Source: Diploptera punctata (taxonomy: Eukaryota; Arthropoda; Insecta; Blattodea; Blaberidae). Taken from it: a stretch of DNA of 64,000 bases. Under the pieces are notes generated by a model. The model was not told the origin of the DNA. It ran no database searches and saw only the letters and a program-made list of their open reading frames with translations. The first letter of the stretch is position 1, and each line of letters opens with the position of its first letter. The translations under genes and the position numbers were made by a program. Positions 43,467 to 53,045 of this stretch are shown piece by piece. The stretch lies in contig JASPKZ010009743.1 in the NCBI GenBank assembly GCA_030220185.1, positions 1 through 64,000 on the forward strand, given 5' to 3'.

Positions 43467-43816
43467 TACTTACTTACTCACTGGCACTATCGAACCCGTA
43501 GGTTCATGACCGCGCGGACATAAGCTCATGGGTTCCCTGAGGTAGTCCCCGCCCGGAGATCCGAATGGGGGACTATTTGACCTCCGGAAAATTTTACCCC
43601 AGTTGAACCCATGTCCGCATTTCTTGACGGTTGTATTTTTACGGTGAAAGATCGTCACTCTTTCGCCCAAGGTACTTTTTTCGTCTGGCTTATCACCTTC
43701 GACCAGTCCGGCATGGGTAACCCTATCGGCAGCAATGCTACCGCCGGCATAGCTCTCAGGATCATTTAAGCACGCAAGCCACTCCACCACGACAAGGTAA
43801 AGATACCATGGAGGGA
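43467..43816 (-). mobile_element. Internally deleted LINE-B derivative
   Basis: On the minus strand the first ~290 bp are the exact LINE-B 5' end (CCCTCCATGGTATCTTTACC, then the 'CLNDPESYAGGSIAADR' leader, GGGGACTACCTCAGGGAACC). At about 43528 they jump straight to the LINE-B last ~60 bp (GCTTATGTCCGCGCGG.CATG, ACCTACGGGTTCGATAGTGC, AGTAAGTAAG tail). All coding sequence is gone. TATTCT flanks both sides (43461-43466 and 43817-43822), a short but plausible target duplication. The leader frame of 106 codons shared with 24720 and 58000 is probably untranslated. Confidence 0.82.
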
Positions 43817-44139
43817 TATTCTAGAATTAAGAAATCAAATTTCACATTTAAAACATATTTGTGCAAAAACTTAAAACAAATTAAATTTCTATTGACATTA
43901 ATTTAACAGTTCCTTCATCTGTTCTCTGCTCTTTCTGTTAGTCATAACCAGTCCGAACCAGAAACTATCTTAACAAAAAAAAAGCCCATTTATGATTTAA
44001 CAGGTTTATTCTGAACATATTTCAGGAGAGTGCTTTTTCGTAAATTAATGAGTCATTTTTTACACCTTATCTCATATTTTATGTGTCTTTAAACACAGGA
44101 AATAGTTTTCAAGAGAACCATCTCTCTCATTTTCAACAG

Positions 44140-45440
44140 ACATTATGGCAACCATATTTCATTGGAATCTCCATCAATAACCTTGCCATGTAGTGTTTAT
44201 TTGATGAACTTCGAGATAAGGTAACGTTCATCAGGAATCTCGTAATTCATGGATCTAAATTTGTTCTTCTGGATATATATCTTCTCCCAAATTGTCAATT
44301 CTAAAGGTTTTTCCAAATGTTTTAAAAGTTGGGCCTCTTTTTTATGTTTCTCCAACAAACATATATGTGCTGCAATAGCTGATTTTTTCCAATTTCAACA
44401 TTTTTAATACTTCTAAAGTGTTCCTTTGTGTGAGTGTCCAAATTCCATTTTGTTTTTCCTATGTGTACTGTATTGCAGTCCGTACAATTAATTTGATAAA
44501 TTCAAGATTTTTTGCCATCTGGGGTGTTCAATTTCGTATTAGTTACTAATAGATCACCAAGGTTAAGTTTATTTATCGGTGCCAATGTAATTATGAATTC
44601 TTGAATTTTTTTTTAAATTTGTTATTTATTTCAGGATGATAAGTAATTTCCTTAAATTGTTTTCCTTTCTTTTAATCAAATTGCACGGTAGTGTATTCTT
44701 TTAATCTTTTTTGTTGTCTGCATGTTTTTATGTATTTATTATAATTATTTCCTTTCCAAAACCATTTAAAGTGACTATGTTCAAAATGTGATTGAATACT
44801 TTCTCAAAATCTTCTTCATTTAATGGAACATTTAATAATCTATATATCAAACTGTCGAAAATTGCATGTTTATGGGCAATATTATTGAAACCCGAAGACT
44901 TTATATTATAATTGTCTGTATAAGTATCCTTCCTATATATATTGTTTTCAATTTATCTTGTAGTTCATTACTTATTATGTAGAGGTCCAAAAATGGGATT
45001 TGGTTATTCTTTTCTAATTCCATAGTAAATTTTACTCATCTTAAAGGTTGAGTAGTTTCAATGCATGTTGAATATATTTAGAATTTATCACAGAGAAAAT
45101 ATCATCCACATATCTATACCAACATTTAAACATCCAGGTATAAGCTTTGGTGATATGACACTCAAAATAACCCATAAATAAATTTGCCAAAAATGGTGAA
45201 AGTGGGTTACCCATAGCCAGACCAGAGATTTTTGTAAAATTTCCCATTGAAGGTGAAAGAATTATTGTCTATGCAAAGTTTTGTAAGATTTAAATATTCT
45301 TCTATTATTTCTCTTTTCTAATTTTAAGGAATTTAGCCATTTTTCTAAAATATTTAACATCTTTCTAATTAGAATGCTCGGAAATAAAGAAATGACATCA
45401 AAAGAAATTGTTTTTTTAATCAGAACGAGTGTTTTGTTAA
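44140..45440 (-). pseudogene. PLE-1, Penelope-like element (RT + GIY-YIG), decayed
   Basis: Read downwards, ISFDVISLFPSI (palm A, ~45400) is followed by SGLAMGNPLSPFLANLFMG (~45220), the Penelope AMG-PLSP box, and YRYVDDIFSVI (catalytic YVDD, ~45115). About 550 bp further comes a GIY-YIG nuclease block, (S)xIYQINCTDCNTVHIGKTK (~44500-44440), with THTKEHF after it. RT plus C-terminal GIY-YIG is diagnostic of Penelope-like elements. The GIY glycine is lost to a stop and YIG reads HIG. Several frameshifts. N-terminal RT parts are missing above 45440. Confidence 0.85.
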
Positions 45441-46134
45441 ATCAGTTATTAAATATTTATATATATAAATTAACTAAATATGAGATAATATAAAACTAAA
45501 AATTATGAGTACACTACTGGAATATGAAATGTTTTTTTAATTTGTTTTGAAATTCCAGGCTCAACTATACCTCAGGTGAATACATTTTAACTTATTTAAA
45601 TCCTATTAACATAAATAACTGTCTATAGAAAAACTCTAAATAAGTTACAGATACAGTGACAATTTATTAAAAACAAAACAAATTGTTGTATTAGTAGTAA
45701 CTGTGCAATCATAATGGTATTATTTATTATTATTATTGAATCTCCAATAATGTGAACCATATTTCACCTTCTGGTATGCTAGGGTTTTAGTTAAAGTACA
45801 ATTCTTAATTATTTACACTGATTTAGAGTATGTTTAATTTCAAGCATTACAAATGAATGAAAATGTAATACAAACAAATTAATTAATTAACAATCCAAAA
45901 ACAAACTCAAGTCTCTTAAAATATAATAAAAGTCACACAGCTTGCTATAACAGAATTTCTTATATAAAGGCAGTTGAAATCAATTTGGCATAATAATAGC
46001 AATATTAATTTTTTTCGAGAATTTCAAGAAGAAAAAAATTAGAAACTCAGTTATAAGGAAGAAAATCAAGATTGAAGACACTATTTTGGAATATATTAAA
46101 ACAGCAATTAAGATGATATTGACATGTCTAGCAA
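45441..46134. other. No recognisable feature
   Basis: AT-rich; could be a remote part of PLE-1 but no motif shows it. Confidence 0.45.
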
Positions 46135-46305
46135 ATGGCTACCAAAATGTGTTTGGAAAGGAAACTTGAGGGAAGATGGGGCAGAGGAAGACCTAAAACT
46201 TCCTGGAGTCCAAGAATACATGAAGGAGAAAAATCTACAACCAAGAGATTGGAGGGACCGAGTAAATTGGCTAATAAGAACTGGATGATTTCAAAGACAT
46301 TAATC
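46135..46305 (+). mobile_element. LINE C-terminal fragment, family uncertain
   Basis: Text such as RKLEGRWGRGRPKTSW (~46160) and then, frame-shifted, LQPRDWRDRVNWLIR is the GRP..W...R.RW type end of RTE-like LINEs. Too short to place. Confidence 0.5.
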
Positions 46306-46498
46306 AACTGATGATCTATCTACCTATTAACAATGACATCATCATGAATATTTTAAGTATATGCTGAGTTGAACATCTTCCTATATCTCAAGATGTTCTT
46401 GATTTCTATATTGTTTATGTGTTGTTTAAGTTGATACTGGAACTTCCTCTTTGGTAAACAATTTCAGTATATCCTGTGGAAATAATTTAATCACTTCT

Positions 46499-46815
46499 TG
46501 TACCATAGCCATATGGGCTAAGGCATAATGGTCTGGCACACAGTTATGGGGCATATGCTGGTTCAAGCTCCACAGAGGAAGAATTTTTATTAAGTTTTGA
46601 CAAGCATTGGACTGGTAATCACAGAGGGATTAGGTAGTTGCCATAAGAAGCTTATCCAGGGTGAAAATGGCTGTGGTACTCAACAAGAAGACCACATGTC
46701 AGGCTCTGCAAGTGGTATATGTGAACATAAGGTCAGCAACTATTACCAGAACATACATAATTGTCATATACTCCACGAGGAGTGAGCGCTGTGACCAAAA
46801 CTTAAAAAAAAAATT
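46499..46815 (+). mobile_element. SINE-3 (tRNA-headed, poly-A tailed, candidate)
   Basis: GGCTAAGGCATAATGGTCTG (A-box-like) and CTGGTTCAAGCTCCAC (B-box-like, ~46560) are spaced as in a tRNA. A ~200-bp body and a terminal A10 run (46803-46812) follow. A stop-free 62-codon stretch in it has no motif. One copy only. Confidence 0.5.
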
Positions 46816-47410
46816 TATTAAATTAAATTAAAGAGAGCAAATGTGTTTTACAGTGAATTTCCTGAGCAAATGATGTACTATAAAGAATAATTTGAATGAA
46901 TTTTCCTTGCTATGTCTAAGTAAATATCTATTTGATGTGACTTGTTACAAAAATAGAAAATTTGAAATATTTCTCATTAGCAGTAGTAATAATTTCCAAG
47001 TTATAAGAACCCTGTTTTACATAAGGTACTGCAGGGTTATAGTTCTAAATACACATATACAATATTATAAAAACATAAGGAGAATAAACTTAACATTTAA
47101 TAAAGATACAGGAAACTTGTACATGAGATAATAATAAAAACAATATTTAAAGTCTTAAATAGATGTTAATTATATATTTTAATAGATAATTATGTTTTTC
47201 AACTAAGAAAATAAGCAATGAGAGATTGTTTCATCATGCACAAAATGAGCAAATATTTCCCATTAGAGGTGAATGAAATTTAAGATACAAACTCTGCTGT
47301 GAAGAGGTTCTGAAAATATATACAAAAAGCTACTAGTTCTAGATATGTATTTAGAGGCCTAAAATTAATTAAAATGAACAATTCCTTGAATTCATTTTTT
47401 GTGAGAAAAA
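46816..47410. other. No recognisable feature
   Basis: AT-rich, short ORFs only. 46885-47030 and 40735-40830 share phrases (GTTATAAGAACCCTGTTTTA versus GTTTTAAGAACACTGTTTTA), hinting at an old shared repeat. Confidence 0.4.
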
Positions 47411-47420
47411 AAAATATTTT

Positions 47421-48060
47421 GTGAGAATCTCTTCCGTCGTGATTCTCGGTATTTTGTTTTCTAAGTTACAACTTAGAGCTGGACCCGTCGGGCGCCTCCC
47501 CAGGTGGTGGGATGGGGAAATCCCAGCAGATATGCCACGTATCAGGGAAATCAAATACCTGGGGCAAACCAACCAGCGAAGAGGAGCGGCTGACCAGATT
47601 GGACGGCTTCTCATGGGCGGACGTCGCTCAAGAGCCATGGGCAAGGCAATATATCTAGAGAAGATGACTCAAATCGACTCCCGTAGTCCTGGAAGCGGTA
47701 ACATAGCAGCCCTAGTGCTGTGCTCATAATGCAGTGAGGGCGAAATTTTAATTACTGGCAAGCTCCAAATATTAAGCCGGACGGATACAAATAGAAGATA
47801 TCTGTTAAGAACTACAAATATTCAGTTTGACAGATAAAATAGAACAGTATAGGAGAAAATTACATGAACATGTCTGCAGAATGGATACCAACAAATTGCT
47901 TAGGAAAAGTCTGAACTATCAACCAAAAGGAGGAAAATGAGATCAGGGACGCCCACGAAAGACATGGACACTTCAGGTATAATACTTGGAGCTGGAACGA
48001 ACCAAAAAGGTCAATCCTTGCATGAAGAAATCGTTGGACACAAAACATATATATTCACAC
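47421..48060 (+). mobile_element. Composite LINE fragment: GC-rich leader joined to a C-terminus
   Basis: 47460-47729 is GC-rich, with a reading LRAGPVGRLPRWWDGEIPAD, REIKYLGQTNQRRGAADQIG. It resembles 5' leaders of insect RTE-type LINEs as I remember them. From about 47820 the text is IEQYRRKLHEHVCRMDTNKL, LRKSLNYQPKGGK, DQGRPRKTW, a LINE-C-like C-terminus. RT and endonuclease are missing between. Whether both parts belong to one family is not shown. Confidence 0.45.
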
Positions 48061-48189
48061 TTCTTCACCAACTTTTCTAAATCTATTAAACAGAAGATAA
48101 TTAATATAAATTGAACTTTTATGGAAAAAATCACTATGAGGTTTAATTTAATATTAAATTAAAATGTTTTATACCTCATGTCATATCCA

Positions 48190-49354
48190 GTCTTCTAATT
48201 ATACAGGTATCGAAGCTTGGGCAGCTTCATCTTCAGTAATTTATTGCCGACTGATGCTATGTTGATCAGGAGAACTGCTTCTTCATCCCTCTGTTGGTGG
48301 ACCGATGAACCTCCAGATCAAATCAGAATCCCCGGGAATTTCGAAGTTCATAACCTTTTCTTTATGTGGATTGTTTCCCAAACTGTGAGATTTTTCTTTT
48401 TCTACTTATTTAATTGGACTGGCATTTGTATCAATTAGATGTTTTTCAGACAAAGCATGAGCAGCTAATGCTGCCTTTTCCACTTCATCATTTTTGTCAT
48501 TTCTAAGATGTTCTTTCATCCTTGTTTTCAAATTTATTTTTATTTTTCCTATGTAGATTTTGTCACATCCTTGCATTTGCTGATATATTCCTGATTTGTT
48601 TTCTTGTTCAATTTTTTTTTCATTTTTGTTGGTTTTAATTATCCTATTTAAACTGTATTCATTATTTGGTGCCAATCTTATATTAAACTTTAAAAAAATT
48701 GAAACTTGTGGTGTTTCAATCAATGATAAGTGAATTTCTTGAATTAAATATTCTCTTCTCTTTGTGTTATACGTGAACTTTCATTCATTAGTTTCTGTCT
48801 TTTAAACCTATTTATTTCTTGAATAACATATTTTCTTCAAAAAGTTTTCTGTTGCTTCATTAATGATGTATCTTTTTCATTAATTTTCTTTGCTGACAGG
48901 AAAATTACCAATCTATGTGTCAAAATATTGAACATTGCCTCATTGTGAGCAAAATGACTGAATCCCAAGGCCTTAATATAGTTATCATATGGGTATTCTT
49001 TCTGTATATTCCAAATTCTATATTTTTTCTTGTTAAATTTAGAACTAAAACTGGATTTTGTCTTTCAATTTGAGTTTCTATGTACATTTTATAGTTCTAC
49101 TCTGGATAATCAAAAGCTTTAAAACATGATCTATTAGTTTATCATTTACAATAGCAATTATATTGTCAACACATCTGTACTAAAATTTGAAAATTAAAGG
49201 TTGTTCACTTATTGTTTTATGCTAAAAACTTCCCATAAATAAATTAGTCACAAAGGGTGAAATGGAGGATTTTCATAGAAAGTCCAGAACTTTGTTTGTC
49301 AAATTTTCCATTATATGTAAAAAAAAATGTTCAATGCATAATTTGGATAATTAA
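48190..49354 (-). pseudogene. PLE-2, 3' part (RT remnant + GIY-YIG)
   Basis: The GIY-YIG frame at 48723-48406 reads IRLAPNNEYSLNRIIK, KSGIYQQMQGCDKIYIGKIK and LKTRMKEHLRN; both GIY and YIG are present and the conserved Arg follows. Above it at 49200-49320 frame-shifted RT text aligns with PLE-1 (…NGKFDKQSSGLS, SPFVTNLFMG). The RT is cut at 49354 by a piggyBac and picks up at 52752. Below the nuclease, at 48208-48236, lies a hammerhead-like motif where a 3' flanking repeat would be expected. Confidence 0.82.
48208..48236 (-). ncRNA. Hammerhead-like motif at the PLE-2 3' end
   Basis: Minus strand: CTGAAGA (48236-48230), T, stem II GAAGCT-GCCCA-AGCTTC (six perfect pairs, 48228-48212), then GATA in place of GAAA (48211-48208). 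Stem III is unclear. The single change in the conserved GAAA would be expected to abolish cleavage. Position downstream of the GIY-YIG domain is what makes it credible. Confidence 0.45.
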
Positions 49355-49729
49355 CCCTAGAACCACAACATGGGGTTCACAGTTGACCCAGTGAATACTA
49401 ATTTCATTCTGCACATGAAATGCTAAGGTAAAGAAAGCTGTCATTTTTAGTACCTTCGGTGCTTCGGTGCTTCTTAGAAGGAGTGGTTGTATTATTTTGC
49501 CCACCTATTTATAATCAGAATTATAGGCTTTTGAGTCATATATGACCCCACATTGTAGTTCGAGTATAGTATTTTATAATATTAGCTTTTTGTAGGAGAG
49601 TGATCTACAGGGAAAATTAAACAGTTATGGAGTAAAATGTCGATTGACTAGAAAAGAAGCTACATGTATATTGGGTGCAGATAAATAGTGTAGTAGCGGA
49701 GAATTTTTAGATCTTGAAAATTTGTGAGC

Positions 49730-50540
49730 GAGGATGAGAATGATACTGAGGCAGAAGATGAGATGAAGACGGATTTGATGAGGGCTCTGAGGATATATTA
49801 AATATTAGTAAGAAAGTCATTTATGGCTAAAATGGAAGTAAATGTTTTACTAAACCTTTTCATGCTAAGACAAGCAAGAAGCTTCAGAAAAATATAGTAA
49901 ATCAATTTCCTTGGTCAAATGGTGTAGATAGAGATACAGGTAAAAAAAATAAAAAATAATAAAGATAATTGAATATTGCAGCTCGTGCAAATGAAGAAAT
50001 AGAGAGACAAAAAAACTTGCTTAAAATCTTGTCATCATTAGCTAATACTAACTAACAAGGCTAAAATACCTGCCTTGATTGGTTTGTTATATTTAGTTGA
50101 TTCTCTTGTATAATAGAACAAAGGAAGGAATTGAACAGTTTGATTAGGTTTCTCATTCAATCACTGCAGCTAGGAAACCTAACTAGAAGATGGTCCTTAA
50201 GAATTTTGTATGGGGTTGGATGCAGCAACAATAAATGCTTGTGTAATATTTAGATGCAATTCTAAACATAGAAAATGGATCAAGTATTCTGACTTCCTAA
50301 AACATATTGCCCTAGGACTATGTGAAAACATATGAGGCTCGGAATAGTAAACCAGAGACTACTAAGGCAAATAAGGAGAAACATTCGCCAAGTACTCGGT
50401 TATGCAGTGGAGTAAATTCAAATCACGGCACCATCTGGATGGTGTGTTTTCTGTCCTCGATCCAAGAACCAAAAAGGTGTAACATGTCTTTGCTGCTTCT
50501 ATTTAAGACGTCTGTGTGCAGGACACAGAAATAGTTTGTG
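49730..50540 (+). pseudogene. piggyBac transposase remnant
   Basis: An acidic N-terminal stretch (EDENDTEAEDE, DGFDEGSEDI; ~49730-49800), QFPWSNG at ~49905, then a gap where the catalytic aspartate region should be. The C-terminal part follows: QFD.VSHSITAARK (~50135-50175), LDAATINACVIFRCNSKHRK and IKYSDFLKHIALGLCEN (~50215-50330). Last comes the cysteine-rich finger CVFCPRSKNQKGVTCLCC..LC.GH (~50440-50520). The DDD core is deleted, so this copy is inactive. About 815 bp against ~1.8 kb in whole piggyBac genes. Confidence 0.8.
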
Positions 50541-50667
50541 AATAATGCAAGCAGTAAGACATGAATTACATAAAGTATAAAAATGTGTAACATCAAAAGA
50601 GAGAAAAAAACATATTTTTTAATAACAGAACTGAGTTGAAAATAATGTTTAATATTAAAATTTTTAT

Positions 50668-52131
50668 TTGTCGTTCTATGATAGAGAATTATATCAGGGA
50701 ATTAGTATAGAGAAGAAAGGGTTTCAGGCTAGAACAAACATAATTCGGAATGAAAATGGGGATATGATTGCAGATTCCAAGAGTATATTAAATAGATGGA
50801 AAAGTTATTTTAATCAGCTATTAAATGTACATACAGAACAGGACATTGAGGAGGATAAGTTACAGACAGCAGAAATGCTAGTTGCAGAGCCAAGTGCATT
50901 AGAGGTTGAAATGGCAATTGAAAAATTGAAGATGTATAAAGCATCAGGTTCAGATGAGATCCCAGCAGAACTGATAAAATCAGGGGGAGAAAAATTGATG
51001 GACAAGATACGCTGGTTGCTTAGTATGATTTGGGAAAAGAAGCTCTTCCAGACGAATGGAAGGAATCAATTATCGTACCAATTTATAAGAAAGGAGATAA
51101 AACTGATTGCAACAACTATAGGGGGCATCTCATTACTTTCAACTTCGTACAAAATTCTAACAAATATATTAGTAAGCAGACTTACTCCCTATATTGATGA
51201 CATTCTAGGAGATCATCAATGTGCATTTAGAAGAAACAGGTCTACAACAGATCAGATTTTTAGTATAAGACAGATTTTAGAAAAGAAATGGGAATATAAT
51301 GGTACTGTACATCAACTATATGTAGACTTCAAAAAAGCATATGATTCAATTAAGAGGGAGAAGTTATATAGTATCCTGCTGGAGTTTGGAATTCCTAAAA
51401 AGTTAGTTAGACTTATTCGAATGTGCCTAAATGGCTCAACGAGTAGGGTGCGTGTAGGCAAACAGTTTTCAGACACTTTTGAAATCCAGAATGGCTTAAA
51501 GCAAGGAGATGCACTATCTCCTCTACTATTTAATTTTGTACTAGAGCATGCCATTAAATCTTTAGAGAATGAGGAAGGCTTACAACTGAATGGTATTAAT
51601 AAGCTGTTAGTTTATGCTGATGATGTAGTACTACTGGCCGATAGCGAGGAGATACTAAAGGCCAACACGCACACACTATTGAGTAACACTAAGAAATTAG
51701 GACTAGAAGTAAATATCAGAAATACATTATATAATGGAAATGGACAGCTAATGACAAATGAGGGAAATTTTGAGGAATTGGCTGAATTCAAATACCTAGG
51801 AACAATAATCACAAATAGGAATGAGATGCACAATGAAATTAAACATAGGCTCAATTCTGGAAATGCATGCTATTATGCATTGCAGAGACTTTTGATGTCC
51901 CAACTCCTTTCAAAAAACGTTAAGCTGAAAATATATAAAACTATTGTTCTACCAGTTATATTATATGGGTGCGAAACATGGACTCTTACTTTAAGGGAGG
52001 AAAGGAGATTACAAGTATTTGAGAATAAAGTTCTTAGAAAATTTTTGGACCAAAGAGAGATGAACAGACAGGTGAATGGAGAAGACTACATAACAATGAA
52101 CTACATGGTCTTTATAGGAAGCCAGATATAA
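50668..52131 (+). CDS. LINE-B reverse transcriptase, 487-codon open frame
   Basis: The best LINE-B polymerase in the window. Linker, then SGSDEIPAELIKSGGEKLMD, GGISLLSTSYKILTNILVSR (one small frame slip just upstream replaces the usual DCNNYR text), CAFRRNRSTTDQIFSIRQ, palm A LYVDFKKAYDSIKR, NGLKQGDALSPLLFNFVLEH, the catalytic box LLVYADDVVLLADSEE intact, FKYLGTIITNRNEMH, LPVILYGCETWTL. Compared with copies 1 and 3 it lacks nine codons after LGLEVNI (INKTKYMVT-type text gone). It runs out of frame at RKFLDQREMNRQ, so the last ~90 residues are read in the next frame at 52182-52391. The first codons (MSFYDR) come from piggyBac DNA and are not original. Confidence 0.85.
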   Translation: MSFYDRELYQGISIEKKGFQARTNIIRNENGDMIADSKSILNRWKSYFNQLLNVHTEQDIEEDKLQTAEMLVAEPSALEVEMAIEKLKMYKASGSDEIPAELIKSGGEKLMDKIRWLLSMIWEKKLFQTNGRNQLSYQFIRKEIKLIATTIGGISLLSTSYKILTNILVSRLTPYIDDILGDHQCAFRRNRSTTDQIFSIRQILEKKWEYNGTVHQLYVDFKKAYDSIKREKLYSILLEFGIPKKLVRLIRMCLNGSTSRVRVGKQFSDTFEIQNGLKQGDALSPLLFNFVLEHAIKSLENEEGLQLNGINKLLVYADDVVLLADSEEILKANTHTLLSNTKKLGLEVNIRNTLYNGNGQLMTNEGNFEELAEFKYLGTIITNRNEMHNEIKHRLNSGNACYYALQRLLMSQLLSKNVKLKIYKTIVLPVILYGCETWTLTLREERRLQVFENKVLRKFLDQREMNRQVNGEDYITMNYMVFIGSQI

Positions 52132-52420
52132 TAAGAACAGTTAAGTCCCGTAGACTGCGATGGGCAGGACATGTTGCACGTATGGGGAATGAAAGACGTG
52201 CATGGAAACTTCTTGTAGGAAAGCCAGAAGGAAAACGCCCAGTTGGTAGACCAAGAATGAGGTGGGAGAACAACATTAACTATGATTTGAGGGAAGTAGA
52301 TTATACAGGGAATGATTGGAAAACATTAGCTCAGGATAGGGATGTATGGAGAGCTTATGTCCGTGCGGCCATGAACCTACGGGTTCGATAGTGTCAGTGA
52401 GTAAGTAAGTAAGTAAGTAT
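50682..52420 (+). mobile_element. LINE-B copy 2, 5'-truncated
   Basis: Starts inside the linker (GAGAATTATATCAGGG) and ends with the family end and (GTAA)4 tail. Flanks TATGA (~50676) and TATGA (~52420) are a weak target duplication. It lies inside the piggyBac, so it is younger than that insertion. Confidence 0.88.
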
Positions 52421-52751
52421 GACTTAATGGGCTAATTGATGTGTTATTTATTCATTGCCGCATAAATAATGTGCAAAAGTAAGCAACAATCTGTAAAAAA
52501 TTTAATAGAAAATTTTTAATCAAACAAAAGAAAACAACACGTTTTTAAGTAAAGTGCCCTAAAAATCATATCGTTTCACATTGCGATTAATTTTTAATTT
52601 TTTTAACTTATTGTATACAGATATAAGTTGTTTGATTATGTTAAGTTAAATAAAGATATTCAATGCCTTAATATAATTATTTAATATAGGGTCATGGGTG
52701 ACCCCATGATGTGGTTTTTCACTCCAAGATATGCACATTGTGGTTCTAGGG

Positions 52752-53045
52752 ATAATAAGATTCATGATGAAGTTCCGTTGAGGTATTATTCAAAAGTAAA
52801 ATATAAAATTATGAAATATTTACCTAAAAGATCTGTCTCTCCAACTTTATTTGTTATTTATCTATAGCGCTTTCAGGACTAGTCCCATCATCAGCAGGAT
52901 TCAAAACAGTGAAACACCGGGACTAGCCCATCATCAGCAGGATTCAAAACAGTGAAACACCAGTTGGACTAGTCCCGAAAGCGCAACAGATAAATAAGTA
53001 ATAAAGTTGGGGAGACGGACCCTTTTAGGTATATATTTCATAATG
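52752..53045 (-). mobile_element. PLE-2, 5' side: RT scrap and hammerhead-bearing inverted repeat
   Basis: 52752-52785 continues the PLE-2 RT text (TELHHESY joining PNYALN across the piggyBac). Beyond it 52795-52880 (ATGAAATATTTACCTAAAAG... TAGCGCTTTC) is inverted at 52967-53045 (GAAAGCGC...TAGGTATATATTTCAT). Between lies a ~43-bp tandem duplication (CATCATCAGCAGGATTCAAA twice). This matches the flanking-repeat structure of Penelope-like elements. Confidence 0.7.
52865..52894 (-). ncRNA. Hammerhead-ribozyme-like motif (PLE type), candidate 3
   Basis: Minus strand: CTGATGA (52894-52888), T, stem II GGGAC-TA-GTCCT, GAAA (52874-52871), self-complementary GC-GC (52870-52867), TA as the UH step. 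CTG before the core and TAG after can start stem I. A second CTGATGA with most of stem II lies in the duplicated unit at 52928-52934. The plus strand has the matching GGACTAGTCCCGAAAGCGC at 52967-52985. All core bases agree with the hammerhead consensus. Confidence 0.58.

Larger units (their letters stand above)
49355..52751 (+). mobile_element. piggyBac-like DNA transposon, with LINE-B inside
   Basis: The ends are CCCTAGAACCACAA (from 49355) and its complement TTGTGGTTCTAGGG (to 52751). Subterminal inverted repeats (CATGGGGT.CAC at ~49368 and ~52692) are as in piggyBac. TTAA stands before the left end (49351-49354); ATAA after the right end is one base off the expected TTAA. Transposase remnants lie at 49730-50540. 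A LINE-B copy occupies 50682-52420. It sits in the RT of PLE-2. Confidence 0.9.

Noticed and set aside
44220..44260. CTGATGA followed by CGAAG below PLE-1 on the minus strand
   Set aside because: No stem II pairing; it reads as the coding tail of the GIY-YIG part.
47369..47644. 91-codon minus-strand ORF with Arg/Pro-rich text
   Set aside because: Antisense to the GC-rich LINE-like leader; nothing supports it.
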